Positions 32,788 through 42,300 are shown, counted from the stretch's first letter. The stretch: 64,000 nt of DNA from Gemmobacter megaterium (GCF_900156815.1 NZ_FTOT01000007.1:124001-188000); one strand, 5' to 3'. Numbers and translations are program-made. Notes: generated by a model from the letters alone, not told the origin.

Positions 32788-34413
32788 ATGTTGAGGAAGC
32801 TTCACATTCCTGCATTCGCGTTCCTGATCGCCGCGGGGCTGGGAACGGGCATCACCGGATTGGTGCATCGTCACGAAGTGACCAGCGCCACCGAAAAGCT
32901 GGAACGTGAACTCACCGACGTCGCCGACCTTGTAAGCGAACGGGTCAACCGGGTCTCGACGGTGCTCATGGCCACGCGGTCCTACCTTGGGACGCGCGCG
33001 GCGGCGGATATGCCCAGGGACCGCTTTGCGCGCTATGTCGAAAGCCTGGCCCACGCAGGGGCCATTGACGGAATACACGGCCTGGGTCTGGCAGAGATCA
33101 TCAGCGATGCAACCGAAGCCCAGATGCTGGAGCGGCTTCGGCGCGACTACGGCCCCGAGCGCGTGTTCTGGCCGACAGAGCGCGCGCCGGGACTGCATAC
33201 CGCAATCATGCTGCTGGAACCGGCAGACGCCCGCAACCTCGCCGCTATTGGCTATGACATGTACTCCGAGCCCATGCGGCAGGCTGCGATGCGGGCCTCG
33301 ATGGACAGCGGCCAGCCGATCATTTCCGGTCCGGTCAAGCTTGTCCAAGAAATCACCGCAGACCAGCAGGTTGGCGCCCTGATCTACCTGTTCATGGATG
33401 GAACAGAAGGCAGCGCGCAGCCGGGTTTTGTCTATGCCCCGGTCCGAATGGGCCGTCTGTTCGAATCCATCGGTCTGGGTGGTGCGAGTCCCGTCGCGAT
33501 CCGCGTGGTCGACGCGAGCTTTCCAGACCCTGTGCTTTACCAAAGCGCCACCTTCGCCGAACTGGAAGATGCCGACACGATCCTGTCCACGGTCGAAACC
33601 ACCATTGCGGGCCGCAAGTGGCAATTCTCGGGCCGCCGGAACGACGCATCGGGGCTATTCTCGCGCTGGCCGCTGACAATGATCGTTGGCGCCGTTTCGC
33701 TGCTGCTGTCGGCGCTGATTGCCTTGGCGGTTCAGGGTTTCGCGGCCTCGATCCGGCACAACCGCGAATTTGCGCAGGCGCAACAGCGCAGCTTGCAGGA
33801 AAAGGATCTGCATCTGCGCGAAATGTCCCACCGGCTGAAAAATGCTCTGGCGCGCGTCGTGGCCATGACCCGTCAGGCAGGCAGGCAGGCCGACAGCAAG
33901 GAAGCCTTCGTCACCTCGATGACCCAGCGCCTGCAATCCATGGCACAGGCCCAGGACCTGCTGATCCGCTCCGCTACCGAAGGGGCCGATCTTTACACGC
34001 TCGTTTCTGTCGAACTGAAACAAATCTATGGCGATGCCGATGCCGGGGTAACGCTTGACGGGCCAGACATCCGCCTGAACGCAACCCAGACCCAGGCCCT
34101 CGGCCTGACGGTTCACGAACTCGCGACCAACGCGCTGAAATATGGCGCCGGCGCAGCCCTGGGCGGGAAGCTGGCCATCACGTGGCAGGTCCAGCGCATC
34201 GGACGGACCCAGATGCTCCGGCTGGTCTGGGCCGAAACCACGGTCGACACCATATCAGAGCCTGAACGCAAGGGGTTCGGCAGCCAGCTGATCGACAGCT
34301 GTATTCGGCTGGAGCTGGGCGGCACGATCGAACGCAAGTTCGGCAGCCAGGGCCTGACCGTCACGATCACCGTGCCCTTTGACCAGCCCGCTCCGCGCAA
34401 CAGGAAAGCGTAG
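32788..34413 (+). CDS. CHASE-domain HWE histidine kinase
   Basis: A 541-residue membrane sensor. TM1 (about 5-22), a periplasmic CHASE domain (about 45-270, with RYVESLAHAGAIDGIHGLGLAE and APVRMGRLFESIG in shortened view), TM2 (about 297-318) and a cytoplasmic HWE kinase module. The H-box is EMSHRLKNAL with His348, the N-box HELATNALKYG is intact, and the WAET and GFGSQLI elements complete an apparently working ATP site. HWE kinases commonly feed PhyR. Its position beside the stress island makes it a candidate PhyR kinase, in contrast to the eroded kinase in the ecfG operon. No good EcfG promoter was seen in front of it. Confidence 0.9.
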   Translation: MLRKLHIPAFAFLIAAGLGTGITGLVHRHEVTSATEKLERELTDVADLVSERVNRVSTVLMATRSYLGTRAAADMPRDRFARYVESLAHAGAIDGIHGLGLAEIISDATEAQMLERLRRDYGPERVFWPTERAPGLHTAIMLLEPADARNLAAIGYDMYSEPMRQAAMRASMDSGQPIISGPVKLVQEITADQQVGALIYLFMDGTEGSAQPGFVYAPVRMGRLFESIGLGGASPVAIRVVDASFPDPVLYQSATFAELEDADTILSTVETTIAGRKWQFSGRRNDASGLFSRWPLTMIVGAVSLLLSALIALAVQGFAASIRHNREFAQAQQRSLQEKDLHLREMSHRLKNALARVVAMTRQAGRQADSKEAFVTSMTQRLQSMAQAQDLLIRSATEGADLYTLVSVELKQIYGDADAGVTLDGPDIRLNATQTQALGLTVHELATNALKYGAGAALGGKLAITWQVQRIGRTQMLRLVWAETTVDTISEPERKGFGSQLIDSCIRLELGGTIERKFGSQGLTVTITVPFDQPAPRNRKA

Positions 34414-34534
34414 ACCCTGCACGACGGCTATTCCTGTCAGCGGACCGACCGGGCACTGCGGCCAGGAATGGCGTGTTGACCCTGCGGGAACGCTTCCGTA
34501 TCGCTTCGCACATATTCCCAGCCGGACCTTGACC

Positions 34535-35422
34535 ATGACCGCCGCAAACGTCCTGACCATACAGTGTGAATCCCGCCGCGGAATCGTGGCAGGCGTTTCA
34601 GGATATCTGGCAAGGCAAGGCTGCAATATCACCGATTCCGCGCAATATGACGACCCGGCCACGGGCCGCTTTTTCGCCCGCATCTCGTTTCACTCCGAGA
34701 CCGGCGCGACACTAGCGCAATTGCGCGAAGGATTTGGCACTGTCGCGGACAAATTCAACATGGACTGGGCAATCCATGATGGCGCGGTCCCGGTAAAAGT
34801 GCTGCTGATGGTGTCCAACTTTGGCCACTGCCTGAATGACTTGCTCTATCGGTGGCGCATCGGGGCGCTGCCCGTGGACATCGTAGGCGTGGTATCGAAC
34901 CACCTGACCTATCAGAAACTGGTGGTGAATCACGACCTCCCCTTTCACCACATCAAGGTCACGAGAGACAGCAAGCCCGAAGCAGAGGCCCGCCTGATGG
35001 CCCTGGTCGAGGAAACCGGGACAGAGCTGGTCGTGCTCGCGCGCTACATGCAAATTCTGTCCGACGACATGTGCCGCAGAATGTCAGGGCGGATCATCAA
35101 CATTCACCACTCCTTTCTGCCCAGCTTCAAGGGCGCGAACCCGTACAAACAGGCATTCGACCGCGGAGTGAAGCTGATCGGGGCCACCTCGCACTATGTG
35201 ACCGCCGATCTGGACGAAGGCCCGATCATCGAACAGGACACCGTTCGCGTCACACATGCGCAATCGCCAGAGGACTACGTTTCGCTGGGGCGCGAAGTGG
35301 AATCGTCGGTTCTGGCGCGCGCGGTCCATGCCCATATCCACCACCGCGCATTCATCAATGGCAACAAGACCGTGGTCTTCCCCGCCTCACCAGGATCTTA
35401 TGCATCGGAGCGGATGGGCTGA
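34535..35422 (+). CDS. purU: formyltetrahydrofolate deformylase
   Basis: A 295-residue enzyme that hydrolyses 10-formyl-THF to THF and formate, balancing one-carbon pools. An N-terminal ACT domain (about 1-80, LTIQCESRRGIVAGVSGYLARQG in shortened view) is followed by the formyltransferase fold (about 90-285). The catalytic region is present as INIHHSFLPSFKGANPY and GATSHYVTADLDEGPI. The start has only a weak ribosome site (CGGA). It is downstream of the CHASE kinase with a 121-nt gap in which nothing distinctive was seen, and it is followed by a 3'-end element copy. Confidence 0.94.
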   Translation: MTAANVLTIQCESRRGIVAGVSGYLARQGCNITDSAQYDDPATGRFFARISFHSETGATLAQLREGFGTVADKFNMDWAIHDGAVPVKVLLMVSNFGHCLNDLLYRWRIGALPVDIVGVVSNHLTYQKLVVNHDLPFHHIKVTRDSKPEAEARLMALVEETGTELVVLARYMQILSDDMCRRMSGRIINIHHSFLPSFKGANPYKQAFDRGVKLIGATSHYVTADLDEGPIIEQDTVRVTHAQSPEDYVSLGREVESSVLARAVHAHIHHRAFINGNKTVVFPASPGSYASERMG

Positions 35423-35457
35423 CCCCCTGACACCTGTTCCGATTTCGAGCGTCGCAT

Positions 35458-35478
35458 GGGTATTTTTGGCAAGATGAA
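35458..35478 (+). repeat. 3'-end element copy 2
   Basis: GGGTATTTTT and GGCAAGATGAA follow the purU stop by 36 nt, in the same orientation. The GC-rich hairpin of copy 1 is largely missing here. The element lies in the gap between convergent purU and rarA. Confidence 0.55.
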
Positions 35479-35487
35479 TGCGCCACG

Positions 35488-36801
35488 TCACGCCTGGCCG
35501 CCCTGACGACGCGCCCGCAGCTTGGCAAACCAGTCCACGCGCTTGTGCAATTCCCGCTCGAAGCCGCGTTCGACCGGAACATACAGCGCAGGGCGCTTCA
35601 TCCCGTCGGGAAAGTAGTTCTGCCCGGAAAACCCATCATCAGCGTCATGGTCATAGGCATAGCCGTCACCGTAGCCGAGACCCTTCATCATCTTTGTGGG
35701 AGCATTGAGGATATGCTTTGGCGGCATAAGGCTGCCGCTGTCGCGTGCAAGAGCCCGCGCCGCCTTGTAGCCGGTATAGGCGGCATTCGACTTCGGGGCG
35801 AGCGCGAGATAGACCAGCGCATTGGCCAGCGCCAACTCCCCCTCCGGGCTGCCCAGCCGTTCATAGGTTTGCCAGGCATCCAGGCAGATGCCCTGTGCCT
35901 GCGGATCCGCAAGGCCGATATCCTCCACCGCCATACGGGTCAGACGGCGGGCAAGGAAGCGCGGATCCTCACCGCCTTCCAGCATCCGGGCAAACCAGTA
36001 CAGGGAGGCGTCAGGATCTGATCCACGCACCGATTTATGCAATGCCGAGATCAGGTTGTAATGCTCTTCACCTGACTTGTCGTATTTTGCCGCCCGGCGC
36101 ATCAGGCGCGTTGCCAGCCCGTCACGATCCAATGTCGCGGTTTTCCACGCTGCCACCTGCTCCACCAGATTGAGCAAAGCCCGGCCATCGCCGTCCGCCA
36201 TCTCCAGCAGCGCGTCGCGCGCCTCTGCGGTAAGCGGCAGGGCACGGCCAAGTTCCTTTTCCGCGCGCTGCGCAAGTCGTTCCAGATCGGCCAGACTGAG
36301 GCGCTCCAGCACCATCACCTGCGCACGCGACAAGAGCGCGGCGTTCAGTTCAAACGACGGATTCTCGGTGGTCGCCCCGACCAGGGTGATGGTGCCGTCT
36401 TCCATATACGGCAGGAATCCATCCTGCTGGGCCTTGTTGAAGCGGTGAATCTCGTCCACGAACAACAGCGTGCCGCGCCCCTGAGCACGCCGAAGCCTGG
36501 CCGCCTCGAACACCTTGCGCAACTCCGGCACACCAGTGAATATGGCGCTGATCTGGACAAAGGCCATATCGCTGCCTTCGGCCAACAGACGGGCAATGGT
36601 GGTCTTTCCCACCCCTGGCGGCCCCCAGAGAACAAGGTTCGACAGGCTTCCCGCCGCAAGCATGGCGCCCAGGGGCCCATCGGCAGCAAGCACCTTTTCC
36701 TGTCCGATCACGTCAGACAACTGATGCGGCCGGAGCCGGTCGGCCAGCGGACGCGGCGCCTGCGCGGCAGAGTCGGGAGCGGAGTCGAACAGATCGGTCA
36801 T
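35488..36801 (-). CDS. rarA: replication-associated recombination protein A (MgsA/RarA AAA+ ATPase)
   Basis: A 437-residue AAA+ ATPase related to RuvB and clamp loaders. It acts at stalled forks and single-stranded DNA gaps. Walker A is WGPPGVGKTT (about residue 60), Walker B is LLFVDEIHRF, sensor 1 is VGATTENPSF, and the C-terminal MgsA region includes KSVRGSDPDASLYW and HILNAPTKMMKGLGYG. The ATG at 36801 puts an SSB-like or DNA-binding N-terminal tail (MTDLFDSA) ahead of the ATPase, as in the family. It is downstream of the scp operon and separated from it by a 3'-end element. Confidence 0.95.
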   Translation of the reverse strand: MTDLFDSAPDSAAQAPRPLADRLRPHQLSDVIGQEKVLAADGPLGAMLAAGSLSNLVLWGPPGVGKTTIARLLAEGSDMAFVQISAIFTGVPELRKVFEAARLRRAQGRGTLLFVDEIHRFNKAQQDGFLPYMEDGTITLVGATTENPSFELNAALLSRAQVMVLERLSLADLERLAQRAEKELGRALPLTAEARDALLEMADGDGRALLNLVEQVAAWKTATLDRDGLATRLMRRAAKYDKSGEEHYNLISALHKSVRGSDPDASLYWFARMLEGGEDPRFLARRLTRMAVEDIGLADPQAQGICLDAWQTYERLGSPEGELALANALVYLALAPKSNAAYTGYKAARALARDSGSLMPPKHILNAPTKMMKGLGYGDGYAYDHDADDGFSGQNYFPDGMKRPALYVPVERGFERELHKRVDWFAKLRARRQGGQA

Positions 36802-36860
36802 CCGCGCACGATACGCCGACTATGCGCGCGCGACCAGTGGACCCGAAGCCGCTCTTTATG

Positions 36861-36918
36861 CTTCACCTTGCAGAAATACCCTGCGGGGGTGCGGGGGTGC
36901 AAAACCCCCGCTGCGACA
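36861..36918 (-). repeat. 3'-end element copy 3 (inverted)
   Basis: On the minus strand, a C/G-rich stretch with repeated CCCCCGC runs into GGGTATTTCT and CAAGGTGAAG (36881-36861), one base shorter than copy 1. It follows the stop of the small 70-residue gene by about 60 nt and precedes rarA, again in the orientation of the upstream gene. Confidence 0.55.
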
Positions 36919-36942
36919 TCCGCCACAAAGCCCTCGGTCGGC

Positions 36943-37155
36943 TCAGCGCCCAAGCCGCCGGGTAATTCGCGCCGACTTGCGCGCCAGCTTCACTGCATCG
37001 CGCCCCTTGCGGGCCATGTCACGCTCCTGAGTGGACATCTGCGCGGCGGGTTTGCCCTTGCCTGCCGCCATGTCGATCCCCTTGCGGACACCCCAGTTTG
37101 TCGCGCGACGAAAAAACATGCGGCTTAGCATCGTGAAAAATCGGTTCGTATCCAT
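36943..37155 (-). CDS. small conserved-looking hypothetical protein
   Basis: A 70-residue, strongly basic protein (MDTNRFFTMLSRMFFRR at the start, RKSARITRRLGR at the end) with no membrane segment. AGGGAGA precedes the ATG at good spacing, and it follows scpB by 17 nt, so it is probably the last gene of the scp operon. Its charge suggests binding to nucleic acid or to the ribosome, but that is inference. I do not recognise a named family. Confidence 0.65.
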   Translation of the reverse strand: MDTNRFFTMLSRMFFRRATNWGVRKGIDMAAGKGKPAAQMSTQERDMARKGRDAVKLARKSARITRRLGR

Positions 37156-37172
37156 GGCGCTCTCCCTCTGTT

Positions 37173-37817
37173 CTAATCCTCGAACATTTCGGTCTGCCCG
37201 GTGTCGGGTGCATCGTCCTCGGTCAACGGTTCTGTGCCGGGCATGGCGCGGGCATCCAGCAAGCCTGCTGCCCGCAACTCGCGCAATCCTGGCAGATCTC
37301 GAGAGGATTCCAGACCGAAATGGTCCAGAAACTGATCCGTCACGACGAATGTCACCGGGCGTCCTGGCGACATACGGCGACGGCCAAGGCGAATCCATTC
37401 AAGTTCCAGAAGCTGGTCGATGGTACCACGAGACACTGCGACACCGCGAATTTCCTCGATCTCGGCCCGCGTGACCGGCTGGTGATATGCGATGATCGCC
37501 AGGGTCTCGATCGCGGCGCGGGACAGCTTGCGGGTCTCGACCTGTTCCTGCTGCATCAGATGGCCCAGATCCGGCGCGGTTCGAAACGCCCAGCCATCGC
37601 CAATACGAACGACCCGCACCCCTCGCCCTTCGTAGCGGCGGCGCAAATAGGCCAGCGCCTCGGCGGGATCGCAGCCGGTCGGCATCCGGCGGGCCAGTTC
37701 GGGCACCGTCATGGGCGCGACCGATGCGAACAGGATCGCTTCGACCATGCGCTCCTGCTCGCCCATCGGGGGGGCGGCAAACAGCGAGGGGGCATCGTCA
37801 GCCATGCGATCCGTCAC
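37173..37817 (-). CDS. scpB: segregation and condensation protein B
   Basis: A 214-residue subunit of the SMC-ScpAB condensin. It has two winged helices (about 22-95 and 105-180). RKLSRAAIETLAIIAYHQPVTRAEIEEIRGV (recognisable from LAIIAYHQPVTRAEIEEIRG) is the family hallmark. GTG 37817 shares GTGA with the scpA stop; an in-frame ATG at 37805 is the alternative. The acidic C-terminal tail (TEDDAPDTGQTEMFED) is typical for alphaproteobacteria. Confidence 0.94.
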   Translation of the reverse strand: MTDRMADDAPSLFAAPPMGEQERMVEAILFASVAPMTVPELARRMPTGCDPAEALAYLRRRYEGRGVRVVRIGDGWAFRTAPDLGHLMQQEQVETRKLSRAAIETLAIIAYHQPVTRAEIEEIRGVAVSRGTIDQLLELEWIRLGRRRMSPGRPVTFVVTDQFLDHFGLESSRDLPGLRELRAAGLLDARAMPGTEPLTEDDAPDTGQTEMFED

Positions 37818-38611
37818 AGGGGTTTCATCCGAAGCCGAAGCGGCGCGAAGGTCTCTGCCTGTTGTATCTGCACTGCCCCCTGTTTGGCGAGTTCCAGAGA
37901 CGCCGCAAAATGCGCTGCGGTGGCCGAGCGCCGCCGGGCTGGCTCTCCTTTCCAGTCGTCAGGCAGAAAGTCCATCAGCGCGACCCAGTCGCCGGCATAT
38001 CCGAGCATTCCGCGCAATCGGTCCAGCGCCTGTTCCATCGTGTAGACATTCTTGCGATCGAACGCATAGGGGCGGAATTCGTCGCGGGTCCGGATCCGGG
38101 CATAGGCTTGCATCAGATCCAGAAGCGTGGCGGTATACCGCAAGTTGCGGATGTGCGAAAACGCCTCTGGCGCACCACGCTGAAAGAAGTCGCGCCCCAA
38201 CTGATCGCGCGCCATCAAGTTGGCCGCCGCCTCGCGCATGGCCTGAAGTCGCTCTAGCTGCCAGGCAAGATGGGCGGCCATATCTTCGGCACTCGGGCCT
38301 TCGTCCTCGGGATCCGGGGGCAGCAGGAGGCGCGATTTCAGATAGGCCAGCCAGGCCGCCATCACCAGGTAATCCGCAGCCAGTTCGATGCGCAGGCTAC
38401 GGGCACGGGTGACAAAGACAAGGTACTGTTCCGCAAGTTGCAGCACAGAGATCCTTCGCAAATCCACCTTCTGACTGCGTGACAGCGTCAGCAACAGGTC
38501 AAGCGGGCCTTCGAACCCGTCCACATCCACAATCAGGGCTTCGGCCGCCAGCCGGTCAGGCACCGACAGCGCCGGGCCTTCGGGAAAGTCGAGCGACGGC
38601 TGGTCAGCCAT
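37814..38611 (-). CDS. scpA: segregation and condensation protein A
   Basis: A 265-residue kleisin that bridges SMC heads. The N-terminal GFEGPLDLLLTLSRSQKVDLRRIS motif (in part) and LAADYLVMAAWLAYLKSRLLLP are diagnostic. The C-terminal winged helix lies at about 190-255. Its start overlaps the nagZ stop by eight bases and its stop overlaps the scpB start, so the condensin subunits are translated together. Confidence 0.94.
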   Translation of the reverse strand: MADQPSLDFPEGPALSVPDRLAAEALIVDVDGFEGPLDLLLTLSRSQKVDLRRISVLQLAEQYLVFVTRARSLRIELAADYLVMAAWLAYLKSRLLLPPDPEDEGPSAEDMAAHLAWQLERLQAMREAAANLMARDQLGRDFFQRGAPEAFSHIRNLRYTATLLDLMQAYARIRTRDEFRPYAFDRKNVYTMEQALDRLRGMLGYAGDWVALMDFLPDDWKGEPARRRSATAAHFAASLELAKQGAVQIQQAETFAPLRLRMKPL

Positions 38612-39605
38612 GGTGGTGGGCGGTTGTTCCGATCATGGCCGAAAGGTCGGCGGCAAGCGCGGCAAAGTCAACGTTTTCCGGCGCGCGACGCGCTTTCAGG
38701 GCCGTCTCACATCGAACACGCGCCGCACCCGAAAGGCGGCCCGCGCCCTCGGCCGCCTGTGCGAACCCAAGGATCGCGTCATTGCAGTGCAGCACAAGAT
38801 CACAGCCCGCAGCAATCGCACATGCCGCGCGGTCGCGGATCGGCCCGCTCAAGGCGCCCATGCCAATATCGTCGGTCATGATGGCGCCGCCGAACCCCCA
38901 ATCGTCCCGCATCATCGCCAGGGCGGCAGGGTTCATCGTGGCCGGGAGATCCCCCAGGAATGGCAGCCGGATATGTGCAGTCATTCCAAGCGGCAGGTCG
39001 GTTAACGCCTTGAACGGGGCAAAATCGCTCGACTCCAGGTTGGCGCGGGACTGGTCGATCAGCGGGGTCTCCAGATGGCTGTCCTGTGTTGCCCGGCCAT
39101 GACCGGGCATATGCTTGATCACCGGCAGCACGCCCCCCATCAAAAGTCCATCCGCCAGCGCACGTGCGTTGGCCGTCACTTCGGGCACGGAGGTGCCCAT
39201 ACAGCGGCTTCGCAAGAACGGGTGGGTCTCGGGCCAGGCCAGATCGGCGCAGGGGGCAAAATTCCCGTCGATGCCCACAGCCCGCAGTTCCGCCGCCAGC
39301 ATCCGCCCCCGCAGATGAAAACTTGCCGGGCCGAACGGCGCCTGATCCAGCGGGGGCGCATATTCATGCCACAAGGGGGCACGCAGGCGTTGCACGCGCC
39401 CGCCTTCTTGATCAACGAACACCGGCGCATCGCGCCCCACCGCGGCGCGCAAGTCGCTGGTCAGGCGGCGCAACTGATCGGGCGTCTCGACATTGCGCGC
39501 GAACAGGACAAACCCCCAAGGCGCGGTCTCGCGAAAGAACGCGGCCTCGTCGCGGCCAAGTTCCAGGCCCTGGACCCCCAGTACAACGGCCGAAACCATG
39601 CTCAC
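38604..39605 (-). CDS. nagZ: beta-N-acetylhexosaminidase
   Basis: A 333-residue cytoplasmic glycoside hydrolase family 3 enzyme that removes GlcNAc from anhydro-muropeptides during peptidoglycan recycling. VFVDQEGGRVQRLR, the catalytic loop KHMPGHGRATQDSH (with the Asp-His dyad) and IMTDDIGMGAL (nucleophile Asp) are visible. GTG 39605 shares GTGA with the SPOR gene stop; the ATG at 39599 is possible. It is coupled to the SPOR-domain gene, also a cell-wall protein. Confidence 0.94.
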   Translation of the reverse strand: MSMVSAVVLGVQGLELGRDEAAFFRETAPWGFVLFARNVETPDQLRRLTSDLRAAVGRDAPVFVDQEGGRVQRLRAPLWHEYAPPLDQAPFGPASFHLRGRMLAAELRAVGIDGNFAPCADLAWPETHPFLRSRCMGTSVPEVTANARALADGLLMGGVLPVIKHMPGHGRATQDSHLETPLIDQSRANLESSDFAPFKALTDLPLGMTAHIRLPFLGDLPATMNPAALAMMRDDWGFGGAIMTDDIGMGALSGPIRDRAACAIAAGCDLVLHCNDAILGFAQAAEGAGRLSGAARVRCETALKARRAPENVDFAALAADLSAMIGTTAHHHG

Positions 39606-40471
39606 CGCACAGTGACCGAGTTGCAGCGCAGATCCCCGGACTCGATGGCAGCGCAGAATCTGCGGCTATCATCCTCGGTGTCAAAACCCTGCACCCGCAG
39701 GCGATAGAAGGTGCGGCCAGCGGCATTGGCAGGCTGGATCACACGATTCTTGCCCTCGAACAGGGCAACATGCTGGGTCGCCACGCGCGTCCATTCCTTG
39801 CGGGCGCTGTCGATATCGTCAAAGGCGCCGATCTGCGCAAGGCGAGACCCCGCCGCAAGCGTCGACGGGTCGATCTCGGTGGCGACGGGCGCCTGGGCCG
39901 AAACGCGGGTGGTGTTCGTGATCACGCCGTCCGCCGCGCCAGGCCGTGGCATGGGGCGCGGCGACCGCTGGACCACGTTTCCGGGCAAGGGTGGGCTGTC
40001 ATCTGCGGCCATCGCGTCCTCTGCGGCGATTTCGGCCGCAGCCTGGCGGGCAAGCTCGTCGGCAAGTGCCAGGGTGCGGGCCAGGGTATCCGCCTCGGTC
40101 ACTTGCTCGGGCGCCTCTGCACCAATGCCCGGCGCGTCGTCAGGCTCCAGCCCGATGGGGGGGTCTGCCAGCGTGATCTGGTCAGGCACCTCGCCTGCGG
40201 CACCTTCTGCCGCGATACGGTTGACCGACAGACCCACATGCGCCGCCAGTTTGCCGCCTGCATCATCGGGCGCCACACGGATCGGCCCTTCCATCGCCTG
40301 AATCACCGGCACGCCATTGGCATCGCGCACCGCCAGCCGATAGCCCCAAACCGCAACGCCGCCCACCAGTATGATCGTCGAGATCGCACCGGCAATGTTC
40401 AATAACCGGCCCATCGCCGCGCGGGGCGCGTGCGCCCCGGCCACGAATTCATTGAAATTCGCTTCCGCCAT
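39602..40471 (-). CDS. SPOR-domain protein
   Basis: A 289-residue inner-membrane protein. One helix near the N-terminus (about 24-44, IAGAISTIILVGGVAVWGY), a long Ala/Asp/Glu-rich linker (about 60-205), and a C-terminal SPOR domain (about 210-285, SRLAQIGAFDDIDSARKEW and FYRLRVQGFDT) that binds peptidoglycan stripped of stem peptides, usually at the division septum. It lies 86 nt after argS and overlaps nagZ. Its gene neighbourhood suggests septal peptidoglycan turnover. Confidence 0.9.
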   Translation of the reverse strand: MAEANFNEFVAGAHAPRAAMGRLLNIAGAISTIILVGGVAVWGYRLAVRDANGVPVIQAMEGPIRVAPDDAGGKLAAHVGLSVNRIAAEGAAGEVPDQITLADPPIGLEPDDAPGIGAEAPEQVTEADTLARTLALADELARQAAAEIAAEDAMAADDSPPLPGNVVQRSPRPMPRPGAADGVITNTTRVSAQAPVATEIDPSTLAAGSRLAQIGAFDDIDSARKEWTRVATQHVALFEGKNRVIQPANAAGRTFYRLRVQGFDTEDDSRRFCAAIESGDLRCNSVTVR

Positions 40472-40557
40472 GTCCTGCTCCGCCTGCGCGGGCTGCCCCG
40501 CGCGTCACGGGATTGCCCCCGCGCTTGCCTGTGTCATGCCGGACGCGGCGCCTGTGA

Positions 40558-42300
40558 TCAGCGCATTTCTTCGACCGGCTTGACCCCCAGAATAGCAAGA
40601 CCGGCGCGAATGACAACGCCCGTGGCCCGGACAAGGGCGATTTTCGCCTGCGTCTGTGCCGGATCCTCCTGCACGAAGCGCAAGGATGGTTCGTCATTGC
40701 CCCGATTCCACAACCCGTGGAAGTCGGAGGCCAGTTCGTAAAGGTAAAAGGCAACGCGATGCGGTTCGTTCGCACGGGCCGCAATATCCACCAGACGCGG
40801 CCATTCGGCCAGTTTTGCGATCATGGCCAGCTCTGCCGGATGGGCCAGCAGCGATACATCGGCCCCGGTCAAGGCCGCATCGTCAACCGCGACACCAGAG
40901 TCCGCCGCCTTGCGCAACACCGAATGCACGCGCGCATTCGCATATTGCACATAGAAGACCGGGTTGTCCTTGGACTGCTCCAGCACCTTGTCAAAGTCAA
41001 AGTCCAGCGCCACGTCGTTCTTGCGGATCAGCATGATGAAACGGGTGACATCGGCCCCCGCCAGTTCGACCACGTCGCGCAGCGTTACAAACGTGCCCGC
41101 GCGCTTGGACATCTTGAAGGGTTCACCGTTCTTCCACAGCTTGACCAACTGGATCAGCTTGATGTCCAGCGGCACCTTGCCATCGGACAGCGCGGCAACA
41201 GCCGCCTTCATCCGCTTGACATAGCCGCCATGATCCGCGCCGAAGATGTCGATCAGCTCGTCAAAGCCACGCTTCACCTTGTCATAATGATAGGCAATGT
41301 CAGGGGCGAAATAGGTCCAGGAGCCATCCGATTTCATCACCGGGCGGTCCACGTCGTCCCCATGGGCCGTCGAACGGAACAGGGTCTGTTCGCGCGGCTC
41401 CCAGTCTTCGGGCGTCTTGCCCTTGGGCGGCTCCAGCACGCCCTCGTAGATCAGACCGCGCGAGCGCAGTTCGGTCAACGCCGCCTCGATCTTGCCGGTT
41501 CCGTACAAGGCTTTCTCGCTGGAATAGACATCCATCGAGACGCCAAGGGACGCCAGATCCTCGCGGATCATCTGCATCATCATGTCGGAGGCAAAGTCGC
41601 GCACCTCGGCCAGCCAGTATTGTTCGCCCTTGTCCAGCAGGGTGTCGCCGTATTTCTCCTTCAGCGCTTCCCCGACAGGGATCAGGTAGTCACCGGGATA
41701 CAGCCCCTCGCGGATCTCGGGCGAAAGACCATGGGCCTCGCGGTAGCGTTCAAAGGCGGACCGGGCCAGCACATCCACCTGCGCACCGCCGTCGTTGATG
41801 TAATATTCGCGCGTCACATCCCAGCCGGCAAAGGCCAGCAGGTTCGACAGTGCGTCGCCCACGACGGCGCCGCGGACATGGCCCACGTGCATCGGGCCGG
41901 TCGGATTGGCGGAAACGAATTCCACGTTCACCTTGCGGCCCTGCCCGACGGTCGAGCGGCCGTAGTCGGCCCCGGCCTTCAGAATGACTGCGATCTGCGC
42001 CTGCCAGACATCGGGTGACAGCCGCAGGTTCAGAAAGCCCGGCCCTGCCACATCGGCGCTGGCGATACGCGGGTCGGCTGCCAGTTTCGCAGCCAGTGCC
42101 TCGGCAATGACGCGGGGCGCCTTGCCGGCCGGCTTGGCCAGCACCATCGCGGCATTGGTGGCCATATCGCCATGCGCCGCATCTCGCGGTGGCTCCACCG
42201 CAATATTGCTGCGGTCCAGGCCGGCAGGCAGCATTCCTTCGGCTTCCAGCGTGTCAAGCGCGGCCAGCACGGCGGCGCGGAATTCATCGAACAGGTTCAT
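40558..42300 (-). CDS. argS: arginyl-tRNA synthetase
   Basis: A 580-residue class I synthetase charging tRNA-Arg. [13 protein letters not shown] carries the HIGH-type motif (HVGH) at about residue 125, FKMSKRAG is the KMSKS-type loop, and the C-terminal anticodon-binding DALR domain ends the protein ([13 protein letters not shown]). Length is typical. It is the first gene of the argS-SPOR-nagZ-scpA-scpB string and is divergent from an aminotransferase gene. Confidence 0.97.
   Translation of the reverse strand: MNLFDEFRAAVLAALDTLEAEGMLPAGLDRSNIAVEPPRDAAHGDMATNAAMVLAKPAGKAPRVIAEALAAKLAADPRIASADVAGPGFLNLRLSPDVWQAQIAVILKAGADYGRSTVGQGRKVNVEFVSANPTGPMHVGHVRGAVVGDALSNLLAFAGWDVTREYYINDGGAQVDVLARSAFERYREAHGLSPEIREGLYPGDYLIPVGEALKEKYGDTLLDKGEQYWLAEVRDFASDMMMQMIREDLASLGVSMDVYSSEKALYGTGKIEAALTELRSRGLIYEGVLEPPKGKTPEDWEPREQTLFRSTAHGDDVDRPVMKSDGSWTYFAPDIAYHYDKVKRGFDELIDIFGADHGGYVKRMKAAVAALSDGKVPLDIKLIQLVKLWKNGEPFKMSKRAGTFVTLRDVVELAGADVTRFIMLIRKNDVALDFDFDKVLEQSKDNPVFYVQYANARVHSVLRKAADSGVAVDDAALTGADVSLLAHPAELAMIAKLAEWPRLVDIAARANEPHRVAFYLYELASDFHGLWNRGNDEPSLRFVQEDPAQTQAKIALVRATGVVIRAGLAILGVKPVEEMR

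Noticed and set aside
34490-34515. GGAAC at 34489-34493 as an EcfG promoter for purU
   Set aside because: No CGTT-like element lies 16 or 17 nt downstream.
40717-42018. A 433-codon plus-strand frame opposite argS
   Set aside because: Shadow of argS, whose motifs are all intact on the minus strand; the antisense product has no recognisable features.
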